The notes beneath the pieces are model-generated. The model searched no databases. It worked only from the letters and a program-made list of their open reading frames with translations, and was not told the origin of the DNA. 38,492 bases of DNA, from assembly GCA_035356615.1 (NCBI GenBank), contig DAOQSN010000045.1, positions 1-38,492 on the forward strand, written 5' to 3'. How positions within the stretch are numbered: the first letter of the stretch is position 1; each line of letters begins with the position of its first letter. This document shows, one piece after another, positions 6,879 through 15,631 of the stretch. This DNA comes from JAKQDH01 sp029558835 (GTDB taxonomy: Bacteria > Planctomycetota > Phycisphaerae > UBA1845). The position numbers and the translations under genes were made by a program.

Positions 6879-8423
6879 ATGTTGCACTACGCGCCTGACC
6901 GACAGCAGTTTGCGGACCTGGCCCGCACGGCCAATACCATCGGTATTTCGTGCTCGTTGCTGAGCGACTACCTGACGCCGGTGTCAGCCTTCGAGGCGCT
7001 CGCCGGGGACGCGCCGCACGCCTTCCTGCTGGAGAGCGTCGTGGGCGGCGAGAAGGTTGCCCGCTACTCGTTCCTGGGGGCGAACCCGATCACGTTTCTG
7101 GAGGCACACGGGCCGCGCGTCGTAGTGCGGGGGCCCGAGGGCGAACAGGTGTTCGACGGCGAGGAGCCGCTGGCCCGCCTGCAAGCCATACTTGCGGGAT
7201 ACCATACCGCCCCGTTGCCGGGGTTGCCGCGTTTCGTGGGCGGCGCGGTCGGCTACCTCGCCTACGACGTCGCGCGGCACTACGAACGCCTGGGCACGCC
7301 GCCGCCGGACGATCGTCAGCTTCCCGACGTGCAGTTCGGGCTCTACGACAAGATGGTCATTTTCGACCACGTCCGGAAGCTGATCCACGTGGTCGTGCAC
7401 GCCCGACTGCGCCCGGGGCCCAGTGACCCGCGCGCGCTCAACGCCGCCTACGACGCCGCGTGCGCCCGTATCGAGGAGGTGGTCCGGCAACTCGGTGCCG
7501 CCCACCCGGGCCCGCTGCTGCCCATGCTGACTGCTCCGCCGGAATTCGGTGCCCCGCGCACCCTGAGCCGGGAAGGCGCCAGCAACCTGACGGCTGCCCA
7601 GTTCCAGGAACGGGTGGATCGCGCCAAGGAGTACATCCGGGCCGGCGACATCTTTCAGGTCGTGCTGGCCCAGCGGTTGTCGATGCAGTGCGACGTTCCG
7701 CCGTTCAACGTGTACCGGGCCCTGCGGGTGATCAACCCGTCGCCGTTCATGTTTTACCTGAAATCGCCGGCGGTCACCCTGGTGGGCTCCAGCCCGGAAA
7801 TCCTCTGCCGCATCGAGGGTCGCACCGTCTCGACCCGTCCGCTGGCCGGCACCCGCCGGCGCGGGCGCACCGAGGCCGAGGACCGCGGCTACGAGGCGGA
7901 ACTGCTGGCCGACCCGAAGGAGCGGGCCGAGCACGTGATGCTCGTGGACTTGGGCCGCAACGACCTCGCCCGCGTCTGCATCCCCGGCAGCGTCGAGGTC
8001 ACGGAGCTGATGACCGTGGAACGCTACAGCCACGTCATGCACATCTGCTCCAACGTCAGCGGCACCCTGGCGCCGGAGAAGACGCCGCTCGATGCTCTGC
8101 GCAGCGTGCTGCCGGTGGGCACGGTGAGCGGCGCCCCGAAGATCCGGGCGATGCAGATCATCGACGAGCTGGAGACGGTGCGGCGGGGGCCCTATGCCGG
8201 GGCCGTGGGATACATCGACTTCCACGGCAACATGGACACCTGCATCACGCTGCGGACGCTGGTGGTCTCGCCGGGCCCCGACGGTCGACAGCGCGTCGAT
8301 GCCCAGGTCGGCGCCGGCATCGTCGCCGATTCCGAACCCGCCCTGGAATACCAGGAAACCCTCAACAAGGCCCAGAGCATGCTCAGTGCCATTGAGGTGG
8401 CACAGGGATGGAAGAAGGAGTAG
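6879..8423 (+). CDS. trpE: Anthranilate synthase component I
   Basis: TrpE makes anthranilate from chorismate using ammonia supplied by the glutaminase partner TrpG; it is the first step of tryptophan synthesis. The product has 514 residues, normal for TrpE. Near the N terminus the LLES motif (AFLLESVVGGEKVARYSF) marks the tryptophan feedback site. The chorismate-binding domain has SSPEILCRIEGR, STRPLAGTRRRG, HVMLVDLGRNDLARV, VLPVGTVSGAPKIRAM and the GAGIVADSEPALEYQET block. ATG 6879 follows GGGAG by about 9 bases; a GTG at 6852 is in frame but adds nothing conserved. No trpG or other trp gene lies nearby, so the partner must be encoded elsewhere. Aminodeoxychorismate synthase PabB is the alternative, but the LLES motif and the close TrpE match favour TrpE. 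Confidence 0.93.
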   Translation: MLHYAPDRQQFADLARTANTIGISCSLLSDYLTPVSAFEALAGDAPHAFLLESVVGGEKVARYSFLGANPITFLEAHGPRVVVRGPEGEQVFDGEEPLARLQAILAGYHTAPLPGLPRFVGGAVGYLAYDVARHYERLGTPPPDDRQLPDVQFGLYDKMVIFDHVRKLIHVVVHARLRPGPSDPRALNAAYDAACARIEEVVRQLGAAHPGPLLPMLTAPPEFGAPRTLSREGASNLTAAQFQERVDRAKEYIRAGDIFQVVLAQRLSMQCDVPPFNVYRALRVINPSPFMFYLKSPAVTLVGSSPEILCRIEGRTVSTRPLAGTRRRGRTEAEDRGYEAELLADPKERAEHVMLVDLGRNDLARVCIPGSVEVTELMTVERYSHVMHICSNVSGTLAPEKTPLDALRSVLPVGTVSGAPKIRAMQIIDELETVRRGPYAGAVGYIDFHGNMDTCITLRTLVVSPGPDGRQRVDAQVGAGIVADSEPALEYQETLNKAQSMLSAIEVAQGWKKE

Positions 8424-8490
8424 CGAAGGAAGAAGGCAAGAGGAAAGAGGCAGGAGGCAAGAGGGCTGTAGGGCGGGCACCGCCCACCAC

Positions 8491-8949
8491 TCAGGCCTGG
8501 ACCCCGAGTTCCTGCGTGAACGCGTACGTCATGATGAGCGTTTCCTGCTCGTGGTGTTGCTCGAGATACCCCAGGAAATCGCAGATGCGGCTCATGGTGT
8601 CGCGCAAGAACAGGCGATCGTCGGGCCGCACCAGCTCAATCTGGCGATGCAGCACGTCCATCAGCCGCCGCATCTCCTCGTGATTGTGCTTGAGCCGGTC
8701 CACCTGCGGTGCCAGCGTCGGCCGCAGTTCCAGCACGCACGCCAGGTATCCCCCCGGTGCCTTCTCCTCCAGGGCCATGTGGCGGACGAGATGCGCCCGC
8801 AAGTGCTCGAACCGCTCGCGGAACTCCTTCAGCCATGCGCTTCCCCGGGCGGGCGGTGCGAGGGCCACTCTCTCGCGCAGGGCGCTGATCAGCACCGTGA
8901 CCTTCTCATTCTCCTCCCGCACCCACTTGGCCAAGTCCTGCGGTGTCAT
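8491..8949 (-). CDS. Hemerythrin-like (HHE-type) four-helix protein
   Basis: A small cytosolic all-helical protein of 152 residues. Histidines and glutamates occur in the order expected for a non-haem di-iron site: HLRAHLVRHMALEEK, then RLKHNHEEMRRLMDVL, then LEQHHEQETLIM near the C terminus. Such proteins bind O2 or take part in iron, oxygen or NO sensing; the specific job here is unknown. ATG 8949 has GGGGGAG about 7-12 bases upstream; an upstream extension to 9270 is antisense to the neighbouring peptidase gene and was not accepted. It lies on the same strand as, and 148 bases downstream of, the peptidase-like lipoprotein gene and may be cotranscribed with it. Confidence 0.7.
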   Translation of the reverse strand: MTPQDLAKWVREENEKVTVLISALRERVALAPPARGSAWLKEFRERFEHLRAHLVRHMALEEKAPGGYLACVLELRPTLAPQVDRLKHNHEEMRRLMDVLHRQIELVRPDDRLFLRDTMSRICDFLGYLEQHHEQETLIMTYAFTQELGVQA

Positions 8950-9097
8950 GCGTCGCTCCCCCGCTTCCCCCGCACTGAAGCCGTACTGCACACGCCGACG
9001 GCCCCATGATAAACGGTATCGCCGCACCAGCAAGGCTTGCCGCACCAGCCGCGCGCCCCACCCGCGGCACGCAGGCGCGCACCCCCGCGGCGAACAA

Positions 9098-10075
9098 TCA
9101 GAAACCCGCGACGCGGGCCAGATGGTCTTGGTACTCGCGTTCGATGCGGTCCAGATCCGTGCCGAAGTAGGCGTAAAAGACGGCCTCCCCATAACTCGTT
9201 CCCACCGGATCGGGACCGGTAAGGCGGGCGGCTCCGGCAGCCGCCGGCAGTGCCCCGGCCGCGAAATCACGCAGCAACTCGGAAAACGCCCCGGCGTACC
9301 GCCCGTGCCGCAGGAACGTCACCAACGCCCACGTCTGGGCGTAGTACACCTGCGTGTCGCGCGCCTGATGGTCGAGAATGACCTGTCCGGCATCCGTGTT
9401 GATGATCTGGCGCAACGGAAAGAGATTGCCGCGCTGGACGGCCTCCCGCAGGCTGTTGATACGCAACGTGTTGTGACGCGGGGTGAACTGCGGCCGGGAA
9501 CCCTCGTAGTAGAACGATTCGTGATAGCAGGCCAACCCTTCCTCCAGCCAGGGCGGCAGGCGGTTCGGGAAACGCGACCCCGCGTACTGGTGCCACCCTT
9601 CGTGCGCCAGCGTCGCCAGCGTGGCCGACCGCGTCGTGTAGAACAGCACCGAGGTGCTACCCTCGGTGTAGCCTCCCTGTCGGATCTTGCTGTACACGGG
9701 TGCCCGGTGCGGTGATTGCATCCGCGTGTAGCCCATCCAGTCGCGGCGCGAGCCGAAGATGTACGTCTGCAAGCGCTGCTCGGCAGCCGGCCCAGGCGGC
9801 ACCGTCGCGACGTACTGCCGATAGGCCGTCTCCAGGAAGGTCGGTAACGCCTCCTCAAGCTCCTTGTCCGGGATGGTGCTGTACACTTCGAAATGGTCGG
9901 TGACGATCCGCCGGCCGCGCTGCCCGAGGAAGTCCCACTCCTCAACCTGAGCCGAAACCTTCGGCGTGAACAGGTCGATCTTGCCACCCGCGCAGCCACC
10001 GACGAGCAGCAGGAGGACAGGGCTCCATCGTGCGGCCCCTCGTCGTCTCAGTACGCTGCCTGCCCATCTGCGCAT
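9098..10075 (-). CDS. Secreted zinc-peptidase-like lipoprotein (DUF1570-like)
   Basis: A 325-residue product with a signal peptide and lipobox (LLLLVGGC), so it is probably a membrane-anchored lipoprotein. The central TLAHEGWHQYAG contains HExxH, and WLEEGLACYHE about 25 residues later supplies the downstream glutamate of a gluzincin-type zinc site. The arrangement resembles DUF1570-type proteins found in planctomycetes (family knowledge); the substrate is unknown. ATG 10075 is preferred because it starts right at the signal peptide; the frame is open to 10156. The ribosome-binding site is weak. A near-consensus promoter at 10183-10211 drives it with a leader of about 100 bases. Confidence 0.8.
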   Translation of the reverse strand: MRRWAGSVLRRRGAARWSPVLLLLVGGCAGGKIDLFTPKVSAQVEEWDFLGQRGRRIVTDHFEVYSTIPDKELEEALPTFLETAYRQYVATVPPGPAAEQRLQTYIFGSRRDWMGYTRMQSPHRAPVYSKIRQGGYTEGSTSVLFYTTRSATLATLAHEGWHQYAGSRFPNRLPPWLEEGLACYHESFYYEGSRPQFTPRHNTLRINSLREAVQRGNLFPLRQIINTDAGQVILDHQARDTQVYYAQTWALVTFLRHGRYAGAFSELLRDFAAGALPAAAGAARLTGPDPVGTSYGEAVFYAYFGTDLDRIEREYQDHLARVAGF

Positions 10076-10182
10076 CGGTGTTTGTCCGTTGAGAGTCCGA
10101 AAAAAACCCTGCTCCGCGCCAAGAGGAGCGAGGTTGCCAGCCCCCGCCGGCCACACGCTGACCGCCCAGCGCCAACGGTGCC

Positions 10183-10211
10183 ATTGTAGTTATCGGGCTC
10201 CCCGCTGTCAA
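10183..10211 (-). promoter_or_regulatory. Near-consensus promoter of the peptidase-like lipoprotein gene
   Basis: Minus strand TTGACA (10206-10211), exactly 17 bases, then TACAAT (10183-10188): 11 of 12 consensus positions for a housekeeping sigma factor. The predicted start near 10176 gives a leader of about 100 bases. The rest of the 320-base divergent region (10076-10396) must hold the trxB promoter, for which I see only weak candidates. Confidence 0.7.
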
Positions 10212-10396
10212 TTTGCGCTGACCTTGTAGCTGTGAAAATGGCGGGGGTGTCTGCGCCATGCGCCGCCAGGGCTGCCGACCTGCCCGAGCGCCGTGGGCGA
10301 CGGCTCTTTCGTGGCTGAATCGAGCCCACTAATATTCCCCTGTCACCGAAGGCAAGAGGCGAAGGTCAGGGGTCACCGCGCGGGGGTGCGAAACGA

Positions 10397-11434
10397 ATGT
10401 CCGATAACAACGTTGAGAAACTGGTCATCATCGGCTCCGGTCCGGCGGGCTGGACGGCCGCCATCTATGCCGCCCGGGCCAACCTCGATCCGCTCGTCTT
10501 TGCTGGGCGTCCGAAGACGGTCCCCAGCACGGTCCTGCCCGGCGGGCAGCTCATGATGACTACCGAGGTCGAGAACTACCCCGGCTTCCCGGAGGGCGTC
10601 ACCGGCCCGAGGCTCATGGCCCATTTCGAGCAGCAGGCGGTTCGGTTCGGCACCCGGATCGTCACCGACAACGGGCTGCACCCGGATGTCTCCAACCCCG
10701 ACGATGGGCACAGCTACAGCTTCCACGACTGCCAGCGCGTGGACCTTTCGCAGCGGCCCTTTGTCGTGGTCGGCGAGGATGATGCGCAATACCTCGCCCA
10801 CGCCGTCATCATCGCCACGGGGGCGACGGCCAACTGGCTCGGGCTGGAGAATGAGCAACGCCTCGCGCGGCTGGGCGGCGGCGTGAGCGCCTGCGCGGTG
10901 TGCGATGGCGCGCTGCCGATCTTCCGCGACCAGGTGTTGGCGGTAGTCGGCGGGGGGGACTCGGCCGTCGAGGAGGCGACGTACCTCACGAAATTCGCCG
11001 CCAAGGTCTGCATGATCCACCGGCGCGACCAGCTTCGTGCCTCGAAGATCATGGCCGAGCGGGCCCTCAGCAATCCCAAAATCGAGGTGCTCTGGAACAA
11101 GATCCCCATCGACGTGCTCGGCGATCAGCGGATCACCGGCGTCCGGCTGAAGGACACCAAGACGGCCGAGGTCTCCGATCTGTCGGTCGGCGGACTCTTC
11201 CTGGCCATCGGGCACACGCCGGCCACCGCGTTTCTGGGCGACCAGCTCGCCCTGGACGCCAAGGGCTACATCAAGCTGAAAGACCCGTACCGGTCCACGA
11301 CGAGCGTGGAGGGGGTTTTCGCGGCCGGCGACGTCGTGGACAGCGTCTACCGCCAGGCGATCACGGCGGCCGGCATGGGCTGCAAGGCCGCCCTGGACGC
11401 CGAACGCTGGCTGGCCGAGCAGGGCGTGCACTGA
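10397..11434 (+). CDS. trxB: Thioredoxin reductase (NADPH)
   Basis: TrxB passes electrons from NADPH through FAD to thioredoxin in the cytosol. The FAD-binding GSGPAG (residues 13-18) opens the protein; the redox-active pair is C166-A-V-C169 in SACAVCDGALP (the usual form is CATC); the NADPH site is GGGDSAVEEA followed by HRRDQLRAS; and the C-terminal FAD motif is GVFAAGDVVD. At 345 residues it is some 25-30 longer than typical TrxB, mainly because of an insertion around residues 95-125 (a stretch with PDDGHSYSFHD) before the ATGA segment of the first FAD domain. The AAA ATPase gene follows after 24 bases and may be cotranscribed. Confidence 0.93.
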   Translation: MSDNNVEKLVIIGSGPAGWTAAIYAARANLDPLVFAGRPKTVPSTVLPGGQLMMTTEVENYPGFPEGVTGPRLMAHFEQQAVRFGTRIVTDNGLHPDVSNPDDGHSYSFHDCQRVDLSQRPFVVVGEDDAQYLAHAVIIATGATANWLGLENEQRLARLGGGVSACAVCDGALPIFRDQVLAVVGGGDSAVEEATYLTKFAAKVCMIHRRDQLRASKIMAERALSNPKIEVLWNKIPIDVLGDQRITGVRLKDTKTAEVSDLSVGGLFLAIGHTPATAFLGDQLALDAKGYIKLKDPYRSTTSVEGVFAAGDVVDSVYRQAITAAGMGCKAALDAERWLAEQGVH

Positions 11435-11458
11435 GCGGACACGCGAAGCGGTAGCGAG

Positions 11459-12973
11459 ATGCAGACCCCAGAAGGACCGGACATCTTCGACAAGGTACGA
11501 ATACCTCCCGCGCTCGACGAGTACTTGCGTTCCACCAACCCCTGGTGGGAGGGCAAGCCTGGCCGGGTGCTGCCTCGCTATCGGCGGTGGGCATTCCAGA
11601 CGCTGTTGAAGAAGCTCAAATCGGGCCTTGCCCCAGCGGTCGTCTTGCGCGGTGCACGACAGGTGGGCAAGACGACCCTTCAGGAGCAGACGATCCAGCA
11701 TCTTCTGCACACGGAGAAGGTAGATCCACGGCACATCCTGCGCATCCAGTTTGACGAGATTCCGGCGCTCGAGGAGTTGCGGCAGCCGCTCCTGGACATC
11801 GTCCAGTGGTTTCAGGACCGCATCCTGAAGAGGACGCTCAACGAGGCCGCTCACGCGGGGCAACCGGTGTTTCTCTTCCTCGATGAGGCCCAGAACCTCC
11901 ACCAATGGGCGCCGCAGTTGAAGGCTCTGGTCGATCACCACACCGTTCGAGTCGTGGTGACGGGCAGTTCCGCCCTGCGCATCGAAGCGGGTCGGGACAG
12001 CCTGGCCGGACGCATCACGACACTCGAACTTGGCACACTGCTGCTACGCGAAGTCGCGGAGCTGCGCTGGGCGACCGCCGTGCAGCCCGCGCTGCCGGAC
12101 GAGGGTCTGGAGCCGCTGGTGAACGCGGAGTTCTGGCACCGACTCGTTACGGATGGTTCGCGTGTAGGCGAGGTTCGTGACCGGGCCTTCGCCGCTTTCT
12201 CCGAGCGTGGAGGGTACCCCATCGTTCATGCTCGACCGGAGGCAGCGTGGGCCGAAGTGGCCGACCAGCTCAACGAGACGGTGGTTCGGCGCGTCATCGA
12301 ACATGATCTGCGTCTCGGAGAACGCGGCCGCAAGCGCGATGCCAACCTTCTCGAAGAGGTCTTTCGCCTGGTCTGTCGCTATGCCGGCCAGGCTCCCGGT
12401 GCGGCGGTGTACATCACTGACATCGGGCAGGCACTCCAGGCTAACGTAGGGTGGCAGCGCATTCTAAGCTACCTCAAGTTCCTGGATGGTGCGTTGCTGG
12501 TGAAGCTGATCGAGCCACTGGAGATTCGATTGAAGAAACGCAAGGGGAACAAGAAGATCTGCCTGATAGACCTGGGTCTTCGGGCCAGTTGGCTCCAGGA
12601 GGTTGTCCCGCTGCACTCCGCTGGACTCCAGGGCGCGCCTCATCTTGCCGACCAGGCGGGGCACTTGGCTGAAAACGTGGTAGGCGCTTTCTTCGCGGGC
12701 TTGCCTCACCTCGATATCGCGCACTTTCCGGAGCGCACTACCGAGCCGGAAGTGGACTTCATCCTCACCGTGGGCGACAAACGCATACCAGTCGAAGTCA
12801 AGTACCGCCAGCGCATCGACCCGCATCGTGACACGGTCGGCCTGCGCTCCTTCCTCGAGAAGACACACTACAATGCACCGCTCGGGGTGCTGGTGACCAT
12901 GTTGGATGACGTGTCAGTCCCCGATCCGCGCATCATTCCGGTTTCGCTGCCCTCCCTGCTGCTCATGCGGTAG
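11459..12973 (+). CDS. AAA ATPase with DUF4143 and C-terminal nuclease-like fold
   Basis: A 504-residue protein of the large ATP-binding family with an AAA_14-type N domain and DUF4143. Walker A is GARQVGKTT (from residue 65), Walker B is FLFLDEAQN, and a sensor-like VVVTGSSAL follows. The C-terminal part, with EVDFILTVGDKRIPVEVKY, has the D...ExK spacing of a PD-(D/E)XK fold. Cellular roles for this family are poorly known; several members are linked to defence or to mobile genes, which is only a hint here. The gene starts 24 bases after trxB. Its last 60 bases (12914-12973) overlap the end of the convergent glycosyltransferase gene, so the two transcripts are antisense at their 3' ends. Confidence 0.88.
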   Translation: MQTPEGPDIFDKVRIPPALDEYLRSTNPWWEGKPGRVLPRYRRWAFQTLLKKLKSGLAPAVVLRGARQVGKTTLQEQTIQHLLHTEKVDPRHILRIQFDEIPALEELRQPLLDIVQWFQDRILKRTLNEAAHAGQPVFLFLDEAQNLHQWAPQLKALVDHHTVRVVVTGSSALRIEAGRDSLAGRITTLELGTLLLREVAELRWATAVQPALPDEGLEPLVNAEFWHRLVTDGSRVGEVRDRAFAAFSERGGYPIVHARPEAAWAEVADQLNETVVRRVIEHDLRLGERGRKRDANLLEEVFRLVCRYAGQAPGAAVYITDIGQALQANVGWQRILSYLKFLDGALLVKLIEPLEIRLKKRKGNKKICLIDLGLRASWLQEVVPLHSAGLQGAPHLADQAGHLAENVVGAFFAGLPHLDIAHFPERTTEPEVDFILTVGDKRIPVEVKYRQRIDPHRDTVGLRSFLEKTHYNAPLGVLVTMLDDVSVPDPRIIPVSLPSLLLMR

Positions 12974-15400
12974 GTGGGTGCCCGTCACGCCGGATTCCGA
13001 GCCGGGCACTTCGTACAGCGTCGCATACGGCGTCGCGCCCAGCGGCAGGGTATACTCCTCCATCAGCCGCAAGCCGAGGATTTCCAGGCTGCGCAACAGC
13101 GTCTCGTCGATTTCCGGCGGGAACCCGTAGGTCCGCTGCAAGCGCTGGATCTCCCACCAGTTGACCAGCACGTGGGTGTAGCCTTCCCGGCGCAGCCAGT
13201 CGAGAACCTCCGTGCCGGCCCGAGCGGCCCGCACCGCCTCCGCGAACGGCTGGCGGTTGAACACCACGAAGTAGTCCACCGGCCGGCGGAAGTAGAACGC
13301 CCGGGCCTCGCCGACGAGCAGCACGCGGGCGTCGGCCGGCACGTCCGTGTTGATCGTCTTGAAATACTCCGTGCCCGACAGCCTGCCCTCGTACATCAGC
13401 GACGCCGGCGCCCCGCCCGTTCCCTCCCGCGCGTACAGCCGACCCAGGAACGCCAGGTTCCACGCCGCACCCAGCACGACGGCCACCACCACCAGCGCGA
13501 AGCAACCGCTGCCCACGGTGCAGGCGACCCCTCCGCCATCCCCCGTCCGCCGACACCGATCCGAGCCCGCCACCGCCCGACCGGCCAGCAACACCAGTGG
13601 AATCAGCAACACCACCGCGAACCGCGCATACAGATGCGTTGCCCCCAGCCACACCGCAAGCTGAACCACCAGCACCAGCAGCAGCGCCACGTCCGCACGT
13701 TCCACTCGCCACCCGGACGCTGTCTCTGCCCTCCTCGCCCCCCCGGGGGGGCACGTGTTTAGCGTGGGTACCACACCTTCACCCGCCGCCGACAACGCTG
13801 GGGTTGTGGCTTCTGGACCCCTCTCCCCTTGGGAGAGCGGCAGGGGTGAGGGCTGCGCAAGCGAAGGCGCTTCCTTGGTGCACAAATGTGCCCGCTCCGC
13901 GCCGGAGAGGCTCAACATATGCCCAGGGGGAGAGGCCAGGGTGCGGGAGCCCCGGAACCACCTCGCCAGCACGCCCACCAGTCCCAGCAGCAGCACCAGC
14001 GGCCCGAACCGTTGATCACGGTCGCCCGCGAGGTGCGTCCACAGGGCCGTCAGCCGCGTACCCAGATGGCGTTCATCCGGCTTAAGGGCATGCCCCCCCT
14101 GCCAGCGCGCGGTCTCCTCCGCGCCCCAGCCCGGCGGCTCTGCGCGAAACAGGCCGTTGGCCAGCGGAAACGCCGGGTTGCCCGTCAGCACCGCGTTCTT
14201 GACCAGCCAGGGAGCGAATGCCAGCAACGCGGCACTCCCACACACGACGACGCCGACTGCGCGGCCGCGCAGCGCGCCTCTGCCCGCCAGCGCGGCCGCC
14301 AACACTACGGGCAAAGCCACGAATGCCACCGCCGTGTACTTGCACCCGCATGCCAGCCCGGCCAGCACACCTGCCACGGCAAGCTGTCGATACCGCCCCA
14401 CGGCCGGGCGCTCAGCCTCGGCCGTCCGCTCGCCGCGCAAGGCCCGCAGCACCAGACCGACGGCCGCGATGCCATACAGGAGCATCCCGTTCTCGACGTA
14501 TGCCAAGCCGCTCAGGTACGGCAGCCAGCCGGTCGTCGCCAGGGTTACGCCGCTCACCAGCCCGGCGCGGGGCGACACGTCCCGCCCCACCACCCACGCG
14601 GCGAGCACGGCCAGACCCGCCAGCGCCAGGTGGATCATGTGCGCGGCCACGCCGGCATCGACGTCGCCGTCCATCAGCAGCATGCCGAGCAGATAGAGCA
14701 TCTCGACATTGGCGGGGAAGTTGGCGTACACGTTGTGCGGAGCGTAGCCGATGCGCCCGGCCGCACGATACTCCTTGGGCATCTGCAAGTGATACTCGAG
14801 GGCGTCGTAGCCGTAGCCCTCCTCGCGCCAGAGGAAGCCCGGAGCGTGGGTGGCTGCCAGCAGGGCGATGATCAGAAACGGGCAGATCAGCAACCAAAGG
14901 TACCGGCTGCTGCCCAGTGCGTCGGGGTCGCCCGACTCCGTGACCGGGGCCGACGGCACCCGGCGCGCGTGCGCGTGCAAGAGTGCCCGCAGCCGCACCA
15001 GGCCGGCCACCGTCAGCAGGAACAGCACCCCGACCCACAGCCCGCGTTGCAGCAGACCGGCGATACCCAGCCCCAGCGTCAGCAGCGACAATGCCCCGGT
15101 TCCCAGGGTCGCCCCCAGCAGCAGATGCCAGCGCAGCGGCAGCCCCGCGGCCGGTCGCCAGGGCACCAGCCACAAGCCCGCCAGCACCGCGGGCCCCAGC
15201 ACGAGCACGGCCGCCAGCCCGTCGAGCAACACGCAAAGGGCCGTGTACCGGGAAACCGCGACCACGCCGGCCAGTGTTCCCACGACCACCAGCACCGCGG
15301 GCACCCAGGCGGGATGCCGCCCCGCTCGCGGCGGCGACGCCGGGCCCTGCCGTTCGCCCGCGGCAGCGCTCGCGTACGTGGGTTCACCTGTCGGTTTCAT
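12914..15400 (-). CDS. Polytopic membrane glycosyltransferase-like protein (GT39/PMT type) with in-frame repeat insertion
   Basis: An 828-residue inner-membrane protein with about ten or more hydrophobic segments and the GT-C style loop YDALEYHLQMPKEYRAAGRI after the first helices, as in lipid-phosphate-sugar glycosyltransferases of the ArnT/PMT class. The donor and acceptor are unknown. Residues of about 484-553 do not look like the rest: they are the translation of a dispersed intergenic repeat (SPLPLSQGERG...GVVPTLNT) placed in a loop between membrane segments, and the frame stays open. ATG 15400 begins the cytoplasmic N terminus; the frame is open to 15442. The C-terminal 160 residues form a soluble domain. 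The final codons overlap the AAA ATPase gene from the other strand. Confidence 0.8.
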   Translation of the reverse strand: MKPTGEPTYASAAAGERQGPASPPRAGRHPAWVPAVLVVVGTLAGVVAVSRYTALCVLLDGLAAVLVLGPAVLAGLWLVPWRPAAGLPLRWHLLLGATLGTGALSLLTLGLGIAGLLQRGLWVGVLFLLTVAGLVRLRALLHAHARRVPSAPVTESGDPDALGSSRYLWLLICPFLIIALLAATHAPGFLWREEGYGYDALEYHLQMPKEYRAAGRIGYAPHNVYANFPANVEMLYLLGMLLMDGDVDAGVAAHMIHLALAGLAVLAAWVVGRDVSPRAGLVSGVTLATTGWLPYLSGLAYVENGMLLYGIAAVGLVLRALRGERTAEAERPAVGRYRQLAVAGVLAGLACGCKYTAVAFVALPVVLAAALAGRGALRGRAVGVVVCGSAALLAFAPWLVKNAVLTGNPAFPLANGLFRAEPPGWGAEETARWQGGHALKPDERHLGTRLTALWTHLAGDRDQRFGPLVLLLGLVGVLARWFRGSRTLASPPGHMLSLSGAERAHLCTKEAPSLAQPSPLPLSQGERGPEATTPALSAAGEGVVPTLNTCPPGGARRAETASGWRVERADVALLLVLVVQLAVWLGATHLYARFAVVLLIPLVLLAGRAVAGSDRCRRTGDGGGVACTVGSGCFALVVVAVVLGAAWNLAFLGRLYAREGTGGAPASLMYEGRLSGTEYFKTINTDVPADARVLLVGEARAFYFRRPVDYFVVFNRQPFAEAVRAARAGTEVLDWLRREGYTHVLVNWWEIQRLQRTYGFPPEIDETLLRSLEILGLRLMEEYTLPLGATPYATLYEVPGSESGVTGTHLPHEQQGGQRNRNDARIGD
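13740..13950 (-). repeat. Dispersed repeat inserted in frame within the glycosyltransferase gene
   Basis: This stretch holds a CCCCTCTCCCCTTGGGAGAG hairpin and, on the minus strand, a GTACCCACGCTAAACACGTG tail. The same parts recur outside genes at 6655-6765, 23935-23985 and 35188-35281. Inside the gene it adds about 70 residues and no stop codon. The ends are approximate: 13740 and 13950 are where membrane-protein sequence resumes. Confidence 0.65.
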
Positions 15401-15631
15401 AACGGCGGTGACTCCGGTGCGTGCCCATACTCTCAGCCGCAAGCGGGTGGCCCAAGTCCTTTGGACCTGGGGGACTGGTGAACGCTATGTGGGGGCGTCG
15501 CCCACTGGAGCGTGTGTGGCCAGGACCATCGTCGCGGAAAAGCACGCCACCCGATGCGGTTATCCTCCGTTCCCTGCGTCAGCCGCGCGGGGCAACGCGG
15601 TGAAGTCCCTCACCCGGCGACCGAAGTCCTG

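Noticed and set aside
6984..8480. Long minus-strand frame over trpE
   Set aside because: Antisense to a fully recognisable TrpE; the product has no domain and a His/Asp/Arg-biased composition.
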